From the NCBI GenBank assembly GCA_947488305.1, contig CANKZM010000004.1, positions 439,501-503,500 on the forward strand: a stretch of DNA of 64,000 nucleotides, in the 5' to 3' direction. Of this stretch, positions 45,482 through 56,057 are shown one piece after another (the stretch's first letter is position 1; every line of letters begins with the position of its first letter). The stretch is from an uncultured Roseobacter sp. (GTDB lineage: Bacteria; Pseudomonadota; Alphaproteobacteria; Rhodobacterales; Rhodobacteraceae). A program made the translations under genes and the position numbers. Below the pieces are notes generated by a model. The model had not been told where the DNA came from. It saw nothing but the letters and a program-made list of their open reading frames with translations, and did no database searches.

Positions 45482-46258
45482 ATGGCTTATGAGACGATCA
45501 TCGTGGACGTGGAAGACCATGTCGCACAGATCACACTGAACCGTCCCGATGCACTGAATGCACTGAATGATGAGCTGATGGGCGAATTGGCAGACGCATT
45601 GGCGGCCGCTCAGGAAAACGACAAGGTCCGCTGCATCATCATAACAGGTTCCGAAAAGGCCTTTGCTGCCGGTGCGGACATCGCGATGATGAAGGACAAG
45701 AGCTTTGTCGACGTTTTCGCAGGCGACCTATTCACAGCTGAAACCGATCAGATTATGCGTGTTCGGAAGCCGATAATCGCGGCGGTTTCAGGGTATGCGC
45801 TTGGGGGTGGTTGCGAGCTTGCAATGATGTGCGATTTCATCATCTGCTCTGACACCGCGAAATTCGGCCAGCCCGAGATCAATTTGGGCGTTGTTGCGGG
45901 GCTTGGCGGCACGCAACGACTGACCCGCATAGTGGGCAAGGCAAAAGCGATGGACATGAATTTGACCGGCCGCTTCATGGACGCCGAGGAAGCCGAACGG
46001 TCTGGATTGGTTAGCCGGATTGTACCTTCCAAGAAGCTGTTGGAAGAAGCGCACGGTGCTGCTCAGAAAATCGCGGAGAAATCGACGGTTTCCGTGATGG
46101 TCGTGAAAGAGGCAGTCAATCGCTCCTATGAAACGACGTTGCGCGAAGGATTGCTGTTTGAACGTCGCATGTTCCATTCGCTTTTTGCGACCGAGGATCA
46201 GAAAGAAGGAATGGCGGCTTTCGTCGAGAAGCGCGAAGCGCAATTCCGCGATCGTTGA
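45482..46258 (+). CDS. Enoyl-CoA hydratase
   Basis: A 258-residue crotonase-fold enzyme that hydrates trans-2-enoyl-CoA in fatty acid oxidation. The oxyanion-hole motifs [12 protein letters not shown] and [15 protein letters not shown] and the catalytic glutamates in the [20 protein letters not shown] region are present. I chose the ATG at 45482, where homology begins; the frame overlaps mutM upstream without meaning. It resembles short-chain hydratases such as FadB1/PaaF; chain-length preference cannot be told. Confidence 0.93.
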   Translation: MAYETIIVDVEDHVAQITLNRPDALNALNDELMGELADALAAAQENDKVRCIIITGSEKAFAAGADIAMMKDKSFVDVFAGDLFTAETDQIMRVRKPIIAAVSGYALGGGCELAMMCDFIICSDTAKFGQPEINLGVVAGLGGTQRLTRIVGKAKAMDMNLTGRFMDAEEAERSGLVSRIVPSKKLLEEAHGAAQKIAEKSTVSVMVVKEAVNRSYETTLREGLLFERRMFHSLFATEDQKEGMAAFVEKREAQFRDR

Positions 46259-46279
46259 GCTTTTCTGTAGGGGGCTGCC

Positions 46280-46687
46280 ATGTTCAACAATTTCGTGAAA
46301 CTTACCGCGTTTTGCTCGATTGCATTGGCCGGCATGGCACAGGCCGAAAACCTGCCCGGAAGTGAATGGGAGCCAACCGAATTGATGTCGGAGGCTTTCG
46401 ATCCCGTTGCTGAGATCTTTCTGCGCTTTGAGAATGATGGCCGCTACTTTGGCAATGGCGGGTGCAATACATTTCGTGGCGCGTTCGTTACCAATGGATC
46501 AGCTGTCCTGCTTGGCCCGGCTGGTGCAACCATGATGGCGTGTCCCGAAGACATCTCCAGCCAGGAGTTTGAGTTCCTCAAGGCCCTGATGACCGTCCGT
46601 GAGTTTGAGCGTGATGGCACGACGCTGGCATTGATGGATGCAGCAGGTGAAGCAGTCCTTAAGCTCACGCAACGCGACGCGGACTGA
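46280..46687 (+). CDS. META-domain (HslJ-like) secreted protein
   Basis: A 135-residue exported protein with a signal peptide at about 1-22 (MFNNFVKLTAFCSIALAGMA, cut after QA). One META domain carries the hallmark NDGRYFGNGGCNTFRGAF and later GATMMACPEDISSQE. META proteins such as HslJ are linked to heat shock and novobiocin resistance in E. coli; the mechanism is unclear. Two cysteines may form a disulfide. It follows the hydratase by 21 bp and may be co-transcribed. It converges on the flavodoxin gene. Confidence 0.85.
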   Translation: MFNNFVKLTAFCSIALAGMAQAENLPGSEWEPTELMSEAFDPVAEIFLRFENDGRYFGNGGCNTFRGAFVTNGSAVLLGPAGATMMACPEDISSQEFEFLKALMTVREFERDGTTLALMDAAGEAVLKLTQRDAD

Positions 46688-46724
46688 TTCCGCACTACCC
46701 GGATCAAAAGCCGGACAGCGCTGC

Positions 46725-47243
46725 CTATTCTAGAAACTGCGCGACCTGCTTGGCCAAACTGTCCCAATCGGTGAATTCGTGGGTACCTTCCTGCACATCG
46801 TAATCGTGGTCACGTAGAACAACGTGCCTGACTACTTGCAATGCAAAGTAATCGTACTCCCCCAATCTCACCGCGCCAGCGACGACCTCAGTACGATCAG
46901 GTTCAAATTTGGTGCGCATCTTCATTTCCAGAACATACTCTTGCGCCTCTTGCAGGCCCTCTGGAAAAGCTGCGCTCAAGCTGACGGACAACAGCATGGT
47001 CTTCTTCTTCGAAAGCTCTTTGCTTTCTGCTCCCAGAAAAGCCTCGAAATTGCGGGGATGGCGGCGTTGGTGAACGGATGCCGCAAGGATTACCGCGTCG
47101 CTGTCCGCCAGTGAGATTTTACTCGGATCGTCCACGTCCAGCAGGTCGACGTCATGGCCAAGAGCGCGGGCTTTGTCGGATACGAAACCGGCGATCTTTC
47201 CGGTCTGACCCTCGATGGTTGCGTAAACAATCGAAACCTTCAT
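46725..47243 (-). CDS. HemG-like flavodoxin-domain protein
   Basis: A 172-residue flavodoxin-like protein beginning MKVSIVYATIEGQTGKIAGF, with the FMN phosphate loop (YATIEGQTGK), then VHQRRHPRNFEAFLGAESKE and the C-terminal YDVQEGTHEFTDWDSLAKQV. This resembles HemG, the menaquinone-linked protoporphyrinogen oxidase of enterobacteria, but alphaproteobacteria mostly use HemJ or HemN, so the role here is open. A weak FNR-like site lies about 120 bp upstream. Confidence 0.75.
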   Translation of the reverse strand: MKVSIVYATIEGQTGKIAGFVSDKARALGHDVDLLDVDDPSKISLADSDAVILAASVHQRRHPRNFEAFLGAESKELSKKKTMLLSVSLSAAFPEGLQEAQEYVLEMKMRTKFEPDRTEVVAGAVRLGEYDYFALQVVRHVVLRDHDYDVQEGTHEFTDWDSLAKQVAQFLE

Positions 47244-47566
47244 GTCGTAGTTCTCCCTTTAGTCGGCTCACTGATCACGGGGCGAAATACAACGCGACGC
47301 ACAGGTATCCGGATCGGTTGAGCAATAAGGTGAATCCTACTACACGCGAAAAGGGCGTTCATTGTCTTAGATCAATGGCTGTCAGGACGCATCGTGATCG
47401 GCAATTTCATATTGGCACCGGGGAAGAAGTTGCGTATAGGAGCGCCCAGACATGCGCGTGCAGCCCGCTCAGGCTAGAATCACCTTTGGGACAACTGGTC
47501 CTGCTTTGGGTTTGGCGTCGCGCTATTTGAACGAAGACAACGAACCAAGGAAAAGGTTTTTCACGC
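47244..47566. promoter_or_regulatory. Gap between flavodoxin and rpsT
   Basis: These 323 bp between divergent genes hold no convincing reading frame. They must contain promoters for both. At 47362-47375 TTGTC-TTAG-ATCAA has one perfect FNR half-site and a poor second half. Two GAATC (GANTC) sites lie at about 47334 and 47479. No clear -35/-10 pair for rpsT could be fixed by eye. Confidence 0.4.
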
Positions 47567-47830
47567 ATGGCAAATTCGCCCCAAGCAAAGAAACGCGCTC
47601 GCCAAAACGAAGCCCGTTACCAGATTAACAAAGCACGCCGTTCGCGAATCCGCACACACTTGCGTCGCGTCGAAGAGGCAATTGCCTCCGGTGACAAAGA
47701 CGCTGCAACAGCTGCATTGCGCGCAGCGCAGCCAGAATTGATGCGCGGTGTCACAAAAGGTGTTTTTCACAAAAATACGGCAGCTCGGAAAATGTCCCGC
47801 CTGTCCTCACGGGTCAAAGCGCTGGGATAA
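47567..47830 (+). CDS. rpsT: 30S ribosomal protein S20
   Basis: An 87-residue basic ribosomal protein starting [20 protein letters not shown], with [20 protein letters not shown] at the end, matching S20 in length and pattern. AAGGAAAAGG precedes the ATG. It sits immediately upstream of dnaA, a common alphaproteobacterial arrangement, and is followed by a CtrA box and an intrinsic terminator. Confidence 0.97.
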   Translation: MANSPQAKKRARQNEARYQINKARRSRIRTHLRRVEEAIASGDKDAATAALRAAQPELMRGVTKGVFHKNTAARKMSRLSSRVKALG

Positions 47831-47837
47831 GTCAGCG

Positions 47838-47852
47838 TTAACCATACGTTAA
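47838..47852. promoter_or_regulatory. Perfect CtrA-type box TTAA-N7-TTAA
   Basis: TTAA at 47838-47841, seven bases (CCATACG), then TTAA at 47849-47852 followed by C matches the full CtrA consensus TTAA-N7-TTAAC. It starts 8 bp after the rpsT stop and lies about 500 bp upstream of dnaA. CtrA is the cell-cycle response regulator of alphaproteobacteria. Binding here is inferred from the match and location. Confidence 0.6.
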
Positions 47853-47863
47853 CTATTGTTGGG

Positions 47864-47890
47864 AAAACGCCGCTTCTGCGGCGTTTTTTG
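47864..47890 (+). terminator. Rho-independent terminator of rpsT
   Basis: AAAACGCCGC and GCGGCGTTTT form a perfect 10-bp stem around TTCT, followed by TTGTTG. It ends the rpsT message, so dnaA must have its own promoter. Confidence 0.9.
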
Positions 47891-48358
47891 TTGTGTTTTT
47901 GAGACTCGGGAAAACACCGGGAGATTCTTTTTTCAAATACCCTGAGTCAAGAATGAAGATAGGTTGCCCAGCGGCTTTGGAAGTTGCTACCACAGTACAG
48001 CGATTCATTTCGCATGGGGGGACAGGCCTCGATTTCCAGTCGTTTTGCAGCGGCAATTCGGAGTCGGGGACTGGGTAAGGTGGCAGCACCGTACCACAGT
48101 CTGCAAGCGATGCTACGTCAACGTTTTGCCCTGTCAAAAAACGAGTACGGTTGGGGCGACCCGGTTTGTTCAGTGTGAGCTGTATTTGCGGCACACATTT
48201 CGGACGGCGCTCTTTTCGTAAAATGTCCGTGGGACGACACCTTTTCCTTTGTGGGAAGGGAACGGTGAAGTTGTGTTCTACGGGGGTGCTTGGGGGCCCG
48301 ATCAACGTTTGGCTGATCGGAGCATTAATTGAAAACGCTAGAGGAACGCAGGTCAAAG
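47891..48358. promoter_or_regulatory. dnaA upstream region with GANTC cluster
   Basis: These 468 bp hold no convincing protein gene. Five GANTC sites (CcrM methylation targets) lie at 47903, 47923, 47944, 48002 and 48061, in 163 bp where fewer than one is expected by chance. The stretch should contain the dnaA promoter(s). I did not find a cluster of TTATCCACA-type DnaA boxes, so calling it oriC is not justified from sequence alone, though a regulatory or origin role is possible. Confidence 0.55.
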
Positions 48359-49723
48359 ATGACGAAAGAAAAGTGGGGACAGGTCAGGCAGAGATTGCTC
48401 AGGACTGTTGGGCAAAATAACTACAAGAACTGGATCGAACCGATAGAATTCAGCAACACACAGGACGGCATAGCCACTTTCGAGGTACCCACGAACTTCC
48501 TTGGAAATTACGTCAGCCAGAACTTTGCGGATCTCATTCTGCATGAAGTCCGGAGTGAAGCCCCGGAAGTGCGCCGTCTTCGTTTTGCGGTGCCCACCCA
48601 TGTAAATTCGTCTTCGGTTCCACCTCGTGCGCCGGACCGATCCGCGAAACCAACGATGGCCAGAAAACCTGCAGGCGGATCGTTGACCACTGCCCCGCTG
48701 GACGCACGGTTCACCTTTGAAAACTTCATTGTCGGGAAGCCCAATGAGCTGGCTCATGCGGCGGCCAAACGTGTCGCAGAGGGTGGACCTGTTACATTCA
48801 ACCCACTGTTTCTTTATGGTGGCGTTGGTCTCGGCAAGACACACCTGATGCATGCGATTGCGCATGAACTGCGCCAACGCCGCCCGGACATGAACGTCCT
48901 CTACCTTTCGGCAGAACAATTCATGTACCGTTTCGTTCAGGCGTTACGCGACCGCAAGATGATGGATTTCAAGGAGATTTTCCGGTCGGTCGATGTTCTG
49001 ATGGTTGATGACGTACAGTTCATTGCCGGCAAGGACAGCACACAGGAAGAGTTCTTCCACACCTTCAATGCGCTGGTCGACCAGAACAAGCAGATCATAA
49101 TTTCGGGAGACCGTGCTCCGGGTGAGATCAAGGATATGGAAGAGCGGGTCAAATCCCGTTTGCAATGTGGCCTTGTGGTTGATCTGCATCCGACAGACTA
49201 CGAGCTGCGTCTTGGGATCTTGCAAAGCAAGATAGAAAAACAACGCCAAAACTATGCGGGCTTGACGATCGAAGAAGGCGTGCTGGAATTCCTTGCACAT
49301 CGCATCTCCACCAATGTGCGTGTTCTGGAGGGTGCGTTGACGCGGCTATGCGCCTTTGCGTCTCTGGTAGGACGTGACATCGACATGGACCTGACACAGG
49401 ACTGCCTGTCCGATATTCTAAGGGCGTCCGAGCGTAAGATCACTGTCGAGGAGATTCAGCGCAAGGTATCGGACCATTACAACATTCGTCTGAGCGATAT
49501 GATTGGCCCCAAGCGTCTGCGCAGCTATGCGCGCCCGCGCCAGGTTGCGATGTATCTCTGCAAGAAACTGACGTCGCGGTCTCTGCCGGAAATCGGACGC
49601 CGTTTTGGCGGGCGGGATCACACGACTGTCATGCACGGCGTCAAACGGATCGAAGAACTGAAAGTGCAGGACGGGCAGATTGCTGAAGATCTTGAGATGC
49701 TGCGGCGAGCACTGGAAGAGTGA
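48359..49723 (+). CDS. dnaA: Chromosomal replication initiator DnaA
   Basis: A 454-residue AAA+ initiator that melts the origin. Domain I starts MTKEKWGQVRQRLLRTVGQN; after a linker (about 85-112) Walker A GGVGLGKT is at 154-161 and Walker B VDVLMVDDVQF follows. The C-terminal domain IV contains the DnaA-box-binding signature GGRDHTTVMHGVKRI. I chose the ATG at 48359 with AGGTCAAAG upstream; a TTG ten codons earlier is possible. It leads the dnaA-dnaN-recF-gyrB block. Confidence 0.97.
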   Translation: MTKEKWGQVRQRLLRTVGQNNYKNWIEPIEFSNTQDGIATFEVPTNFLGNYVSQNFADLILHEVRSEAPEVRRLRFAVPTHVNSSSVPPRAPDRSAKPTMARKPAGGSLTTAPLDARFTFENFIVGKPNELAHAAAKRVAEGGPVTFNPLFLYGGVGLGKTHLMHAIAHELRQRRPDMNVLYLSAEQFMYRFVQALRDRKMMDFKEIFRSVDVLMVDDVQFIAGKDSTQEEFFHTFNALVDQNKQIIISGDRAPGEIKDMEERVKSRLQCGLVVDLHPTDYELRLGILQSKIEKQRQNYAGLTIEEGVLEFLAHRISTNVRVLEGALTRLCAFASLVGRDIDMDLTQDCLSDILRASERKITVEEIQRKVSDHYNIRLSDMIGPKRLRSYARPRQVAMYLCKKLTSRSLPEIGRRFGGRDHTTVMHGVKRIEELKVQDGQIAEDLEMLRRALEE

Positions 49724-49729
49724 CAAGAT

Positions 49730-49764
49730 AAGGTCTGCCGGTGTTGAAATACGCCGCAGACCTT
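49730..49764 (+). terminator. Inverted repeat between dnaA and dnaN
   Basis: AAGGTCTGC (49730-49738) and GCAGACCTT (49756-49764) form a perfect 9-bp stem with a 17-base loop, 6 bp after the dnaA stop. No T-tract follows; it may attenuate read-through so that dnaN has a separate supply. Confidence 0.5.
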
Positions 49765-49864
49765 GACGCTCCCCCCTTATCCAACGACAAATCCATAAAA
49801 AGCTTGTGAAGTCGGCCAAACAGGGTAATTTGCCTGTCCCGACGGTGGATTAGGAAGTGGCATC

Positions 49865-50983
49865 ATGAAAATAAGCATCGAACGCGCAGCCTTGCTCAAG
49901 GCGGTGTCTCAGGCGCAATCCGTTGTAGAGCGACGCAACACCATCCCGATCCTCGCAAACGTGCTGATTGAAGCTGAAGGCAGCGATGTTTCATTCCGTG
50001 CAACCGACCTGGACATTGAGGTTGTGGACAGAGCACCAGCCCAGGTTGAACGCGCCGGCGCAACAACAGTCGCTGCAACAACGTTGCATGAGATCGTGCG
50101 CAAACTGCCAGATGGTGCCTTGGTCACGTTGAGCGCGGACAGTGCGACAGGTCGGCTGACGGTTGAGGCGGGGCGGTCCAATTTTTCGCTCGCGACCTTG
50201 CCGAAGGAAGACTTCCCCGTGATGGCTTCTTCGGAGTATCAATCCAATTTCTCCGCAGCTGCCCCGGTTTTGCGGCGCCTGTTTGACAAGTCGAAGTTTG
50301 CCATTTCGACAGAAGAAACCCGCTACTACCTGAATGGCGTCTACATGCATGTGGCGGATTCAGACGGTGGTCGTGTATTGCGTTGCGTCGCGACGGACGG
50401 GCATCGCTTGGCGCGGATCGACGCGGACCTGCCCGAAGGCGCTTCCGGGATGCCAGGCGTGATTGTACCCCGCAAGACCGTCGGAGAACTTCGCAAGCTC
50501 CTTGAAGATGACGAAATGAAAATTGCTGTGTCCGTGTCCGAAACCAAAGTGCGTTTCGCCACACCGGACATTACACTGACATCCAAGGTTATCGACGGCA
50601 CCTTCCCGGACTACACCCGTGTTATCCCGCAGGGAAACACCCGCAAATTGGAAGTGGACGCTGCCGATTTTGCGCAGGCGGTTGATCGGGTTGCGACTGT
50701 CAGTTCGGAACGGTCCCGTGCGGTAAAGCTTCAGCTGGACGAAGACCGGTTGGTCTTGTCCGTAAACGCGCCTGACAGCGGTGCGGCCGAAGAAGAACTT
50801 GCTGTCGCTTACGGCGACGAGCGGTTGGAGATCGGGTTCAATGCCAAGTACCTGCTGGAAATAGCCAGCCAGGTAGATCGCGAAAATGCCGTCTTCATGT
50901 TCAACTCCTCGGGCGATCCGACGTTGATGCGGGAAGGCAACGATCAAACAGCTGTCTACGTTGTCATGCCGATGCGTGTGTAA
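49865..50983 (+). CDS. dnaN: DNA polymerase III beta sliding clamp
   Basis: A 372-residue clamp of three similar domains. The start MKISIERAALLKAVSQAQSV, the central YYLNGVYMHVADSDGGRVLR with VATDGHRLA, and the C-terminal GDPTLMREGNDQTAVYVVMP with the usual MPMRV end are typical. It has a 141-bp gap after dnaA with a hairpin, so it likely has its own promoter as well. recF follows after 50 bp. Confidence 0.97.
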   Translation: MKISIERAALLKAVSQAQSVVERRNTIPILANVLIEAEGSDVSFRATDLDIEVVDRAPAQVERAGATTVAATTLHEIVRKLPDGALVTLSADSATGRLTVEAGRSNFSLATLPKEDFPVMASSEYQSNFSAAAPVLRRLFDKSKFAISTEETRYYLNGVYMHVADSDGGRVLRCVATDGHRLARIDADLPEGASGMPGVIVPRKTVGELRKLLEDDEMKIAVSVSETKVRFATPDITLTSKVIDGTFPDYTRVIPQGNTRKLEVDAADFAQAVDRVATVSSERSRAVKLQLDEDRLVLSVNAPDSGAAEEELAVAYGDERLEIGFNAKYLLEIASQVDRENAVFMFNSSGDPTLMREGNDQTAVYVVMPMRV

Positions 50984-51033
50984 ACGCTTTTCAATTTGGC
51001 GGACATAGAACCGGGCCGGGGGAGAAGCGTTCT

Positions 51034-52134
51034 ATGGCACTTCGCCTGACCGAACTGACGATATCGCATTTTCGATCTCATCGCGTCGCGCGAATGGCGC
51101 TCGACGGACGGCCTGTCGCGCTTTACGGGCCAAACGGCGCTGGCAAGACCAACATTCTCGAGGCGGTGTCCCTGTTCTCGCCCGGACGTGGCGTGCGACG
51201 GGCGAGCGCTGCTGACATGACACGGCGGCCGGAAGCGCTTGGGTGGAAGCTTTCTGGCGTACTGGAAACCTCGGGCCACGCGCATGAACTGGAAACGTGG
51301 TCCGAAGACGGCGCCGCCCGACAGGTCCGCATTGATGGCAAATCGGCTGCTCAAGTGGCGCTGGGTCGCGTGTCGCGTGTCTTATGGCTCATTCCCGCGA
51401 TGGACCGGCTATGGATCGAAGGGGCAGAAGGGCGCAGGCGATTTCTGGATCGCATGGCGTTGAGCTTTGAACCAGGGCATGCGGAAGTTTCGTTACAATA
51501 TGAAAAGGCGATGCGTGAACGAAATCGCCTGCTGAAGGACATGGTGCGAGAGCCGTCCTGGTACCTGGCGCTTGAGGGGCAAATGGCCGAAGCGGGTATT
51601 ACCATTGATCAAAACCGTCGGATCGCGCTTGAGAACCTGGCTCGGGCACAGAAAAATGCTGCGACGGCCTTTCCAACTGCCGATCTGGAACTGGTGCACA
51701 ATGAAATGGCACTACCAGACACGGTAGACGGCTTACGCATTGCTCTCGAAGACTCACGGTCTCGGGATCTGGCGGCAGGGCGCACTTTGGTTGGGCCACA
51801 CCGAGCTGACCTGATAGGGACCTATGCCGCCAAGGATCTGCCAGCCAAAGATTGCTCTACCGGCGAACAGAAGGCCCTCTTGGTATCCTTGATCCTTGCC
51901 AATGCACGCGCGATTGCATCGACCTATGGAGCCGCACCGCTCCTTTTGTTGGATGAGGTCGCCGCACATCTTGATGCAGGCCGTCGGGCCGCTCTCTATG
52001 ACGAGATCGTCGCCCTGGGTGCACAGGCATGGATGACGGGCACGGAGAAAGACCTTTTCGCCGCGATGGGCGATCGTGCGCAATACTTCGAAGTGTCAGA
52101 GAGTGACGGCGCATCAATTGTCGTAGACGGATGA
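51034..52134 (+). CDS. recF: DNA replication and repair protein RecF
   Basis: A 366-residue SMC-like ATPase that helps load RecA at single-strand gaps. Walker A GPNGAGKT is at 32-39, the signature region CSTGEQKALLVSLILANARA and Walker B LLLLDEVAAHLDAGRR are in the C-terminal half. It follows dnaN closely, the conserved order. A short hairpin (CCTCCC/GGGAGG, 52137-52154) follows the stop. Confidence 0.96.
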   Translation: MALRLTELTISHFRSHRVARMALDGRPVALYGPNGAGKTNILEAVSLFSPGRGVRRASAADMTRRPEALGWKLSGVLETSGHAHELETWSEDGAARQVRIDGKSAAQVALGRVSRVLWLIPAMDRLWIEGAEGRRRFLDRMALSFEPGHAEVSLQYEKAMRERNRLLKDMVREPSWYLALEGQMAEAGITIDQNRRIALENLARAQKNAATAFPTADLELVHNEMALPDTVDGLRIALEDSRSRDLAAGRTLVGPHRADLIGTYAAKDLPAKDCSTGEQKALLVSLILANARAIASTYGAAPLLLLDEVAAHLDAGRRAALYDEIVALGAQAWMTGTEKDLFAAMGDRAQYFEVSESDGASIVVDG

Positions 52135-52136
52135 CA

Positions 52137-52154
52137 CCTCCCGTCTAAGGGAGG
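52137..52154 (+). terminator. Short hairpin after recF
   Basis: CCTCCC pairs with GGGAGG around six bases, 2 bp past the recF stop, without a T-tract. It may mark the recF end; the remaining 52155-52363 gap, free of genes, must carry the gyrB promoter. Confidence 0.4.
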
Positions 52155-52222
52155 GCGACGACAGAACGCAATGCAGTCCAGCTGACCGGGTGCAGGTTAT
52201 CCCCGATGTGATGCCGCGGTGA

Positions 52223-54778
<2,556 letters not shown>

Positions 54779-55224
54779 TCGCTGTCTGAACGTAAATGCC
54801 ATGGGCTTGCCTCCTTCATTGGGGCGAACGGTGTTTGATAATTGGCGCGGGAGCATGACAAATTTTTGCCATTTTTGGGGCCTCTCATGCGGTAGGCCTT
54901 AAGCCGATTCTCTGCGAATATGAGCGATTGATTCGCAGTCTTGCACCTCATTTTCTACCATGTAGAGAACTCATCGTAGCATTCCTAATAACTGATTTTA
55001 GAACAAGAGGTTAGACCAAGCCTCACGTGTCAGTTGCAGCGGCATGTTCTCCACAAGAATACGCAATCAATTAAGAATTTAATCAATGTTTCCATAGGGG
55101 CGACGAACGACCGCGAAATTTGAAATCGAGCAGAATTATGACATAACTCAGATGATATTGGCTGCGGTGAAAACCGGCCACGCCGTTTCAGAACCTGGGT
55201 GGGGCAACGCTTTAGGAATTGAAC
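54779..55224. other. 446-bp gene-free stretch after gyrB
   Basis: I found no convincing gene here. The sequence is more AT-rich than its surroundings, with short runs such as CAATTAAGAATTTAATCAAT near 55070. A weak GGCCT/AGGCC hairpin lies near 54890. It probably holds the gyrB 3' end and the promoter of the small secreted protein. No tRNA or known RNA fold was recognised. Confidence 0.4.
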
Positions 55225-55473
55225 ATGCTGGCGCGACTAAAAAATGGGTTTTTGGCATGTCTTGCATGCTTTCTGGCAACAAATGGTGCTTTTGCGCTTT
55301 TGCCTGATCAAAATGAGGTGCAAACAGCACTGCTGACGCCGTCACGCGAGGTGATCTACGTCACACGGTCCCCCTTGGCGGAGGCTGAATCCGTAACCCA
55401 ACAGGAAAGTCCCGAGGCGAAAGAAAAGAATGCGCATCGCGTCAATAATGCCTCTCCGACAGATCAGGAATGA
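55225..55473 (+). CDS. Small secreted protein of unknown function
   Basis: An 82-residue protein I do not recognise. It has a signal peptide at about 1-24 (MLARLKNGFLACLACFLATN, cut after AFA). The short mature part is hydrophilic and probably unfolded: Ser/Glu/Gln-rich with ESPEAKEKNAHR near the end. AGGA precedes the ATG at 55225. It lies alone between the gyrB gap and the winged-helix gene. The signal peptide and ribosome site make it plausible, but length and composition leave doubt. Confidence 0.55.
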   Translation: MLARLKNGFLACLACFLATNGAFALLPDQNEVQTALLTPSREVIYVTRSPLAEAESVTQQESPEAKEKNAHRVNNASPTDQE

Positions 55474-55559
55474 GTGAGGCTGGGAGTGAGATCCCGAGGA
55501 TAGCAGTTGTAACGATGTAGGGCGTTTTTCCGCCTGATTTTAACGATGAGGATTTTGAG

Positions 55560-55949
55560 ATGACATTGCATTTAGCCAGAACACGCAGGCTGCAAGCGTT
55601 AAAAAGTAAAACGTCAGACCGCATTTTGGTAAAACCAGCGGCCCATCATTCGCAGGTTCGTCTGCCCGATGAGGGGACTGTTGCCAATTATTTGATTGAT
55701 GCACTTGGTCATGGGTGCACGGCGGAACAACTCGAAAACGAAACTGGCTGGTCAAAATCGACAGTCATCGTGAACCTTTACAAGGTGGCCAAGAAGTCCG
55801 GTGTCGGTATCCGCCGCCGAGAAGATTCAATGCACTTGGTGCTTCCAGAAGGTTCCGGGCACATCTATCCGCGGCCAAAAGTTGTGGCAAACGGCAGCAC
55901 CGTTCGTTCGATGGCTGCAGAAGTTGTCATCACACCCAATCCGAACTGA
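55560..55949 (+). CDS. Small winged-helix-like protein of unknown function
   Basis: A 129-residue protein I cannot name. Residues about 40-95 read like a winged helix: TVANYLIDALGHGCTAEQLE, a recognition helix GWSKSTVIVNLYKVAKKSG, then a strand pair IRRREDSMHLVLPEG for the wing. The basic N-terminus (ARTRRLQALKSKTSDR) fits DNA or RNA binding. GAGGA stands upstream of the ATG. It follows the small secreted gene by 86 bp and converges on pncB across two long hairpins. A local DNA-binding role is inferred. Confidence 0.68.
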   Translation: MTLHLARTRRLQALKSKTSDRILVKPAAHHSQVRLPDEGTVANYLIDALGHGCTAEQLENETGWSKSTVIVNLYKVAKKSGVGIRRREDSMHLVLPEGSGHIYPRPKVVANGSTVRSMAAEVVITPNPN

Positions 55950-55962
55950 GAAATACGTGTTT

Positions 55963-56007
55963 GTTCAGACCGAGGCGTGTGTGTTTGCGCCGGGGGTCGG
56001 TCTGAAC
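55963..56007. terminator. First of two inverted repeats between winged-helix gene and pncB
   Basis: GTTCAGACCGA (55963-55973) and TCGGTCTGAAC (55997-56007) are perfect 11-bp complements with a 23-base loop. It starts 14 bp after the winged-helix gene's stop. Confidence 0.55.
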
Positions 56008-56010
56008 GCA

Positions 56011-56042
56011 GCAGGCCAGCGGTTGCCTACACGCTGGCCTGC
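56011..56042. terminator. Second inverted repeat before pncB stop
   Basis: GCAGGCCAGCG (56011-56021) and CGCTGGCCTGC (56032-56042) form a perfect 11-bp stem with a 10-base loop, 15 bp from the end of pncB. It likely serves as a two-way transcription barrier for the converging genes, though T-tracts are weak. Confidence 0.6.
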
Positions 56043-56057
56043 ATGTTTCATTGAAAG

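Noticed and set aside
47853-48356. A 167-codon minus-strand frame in the dnaA upstream gap
   Set aside because: It runs through the rpsT terminator and has no ribosome site or family resemblance; the region looks regulatory.
47831-48358. Chromosomal origin (oriC) call
   Set aside because: No cluster of DnaA boxes or clear AT-rich unwinding element was found by eye. In many alphaproteobacteria oriC lies away from dnaA, so only CtrA and GANTC signals are reported.
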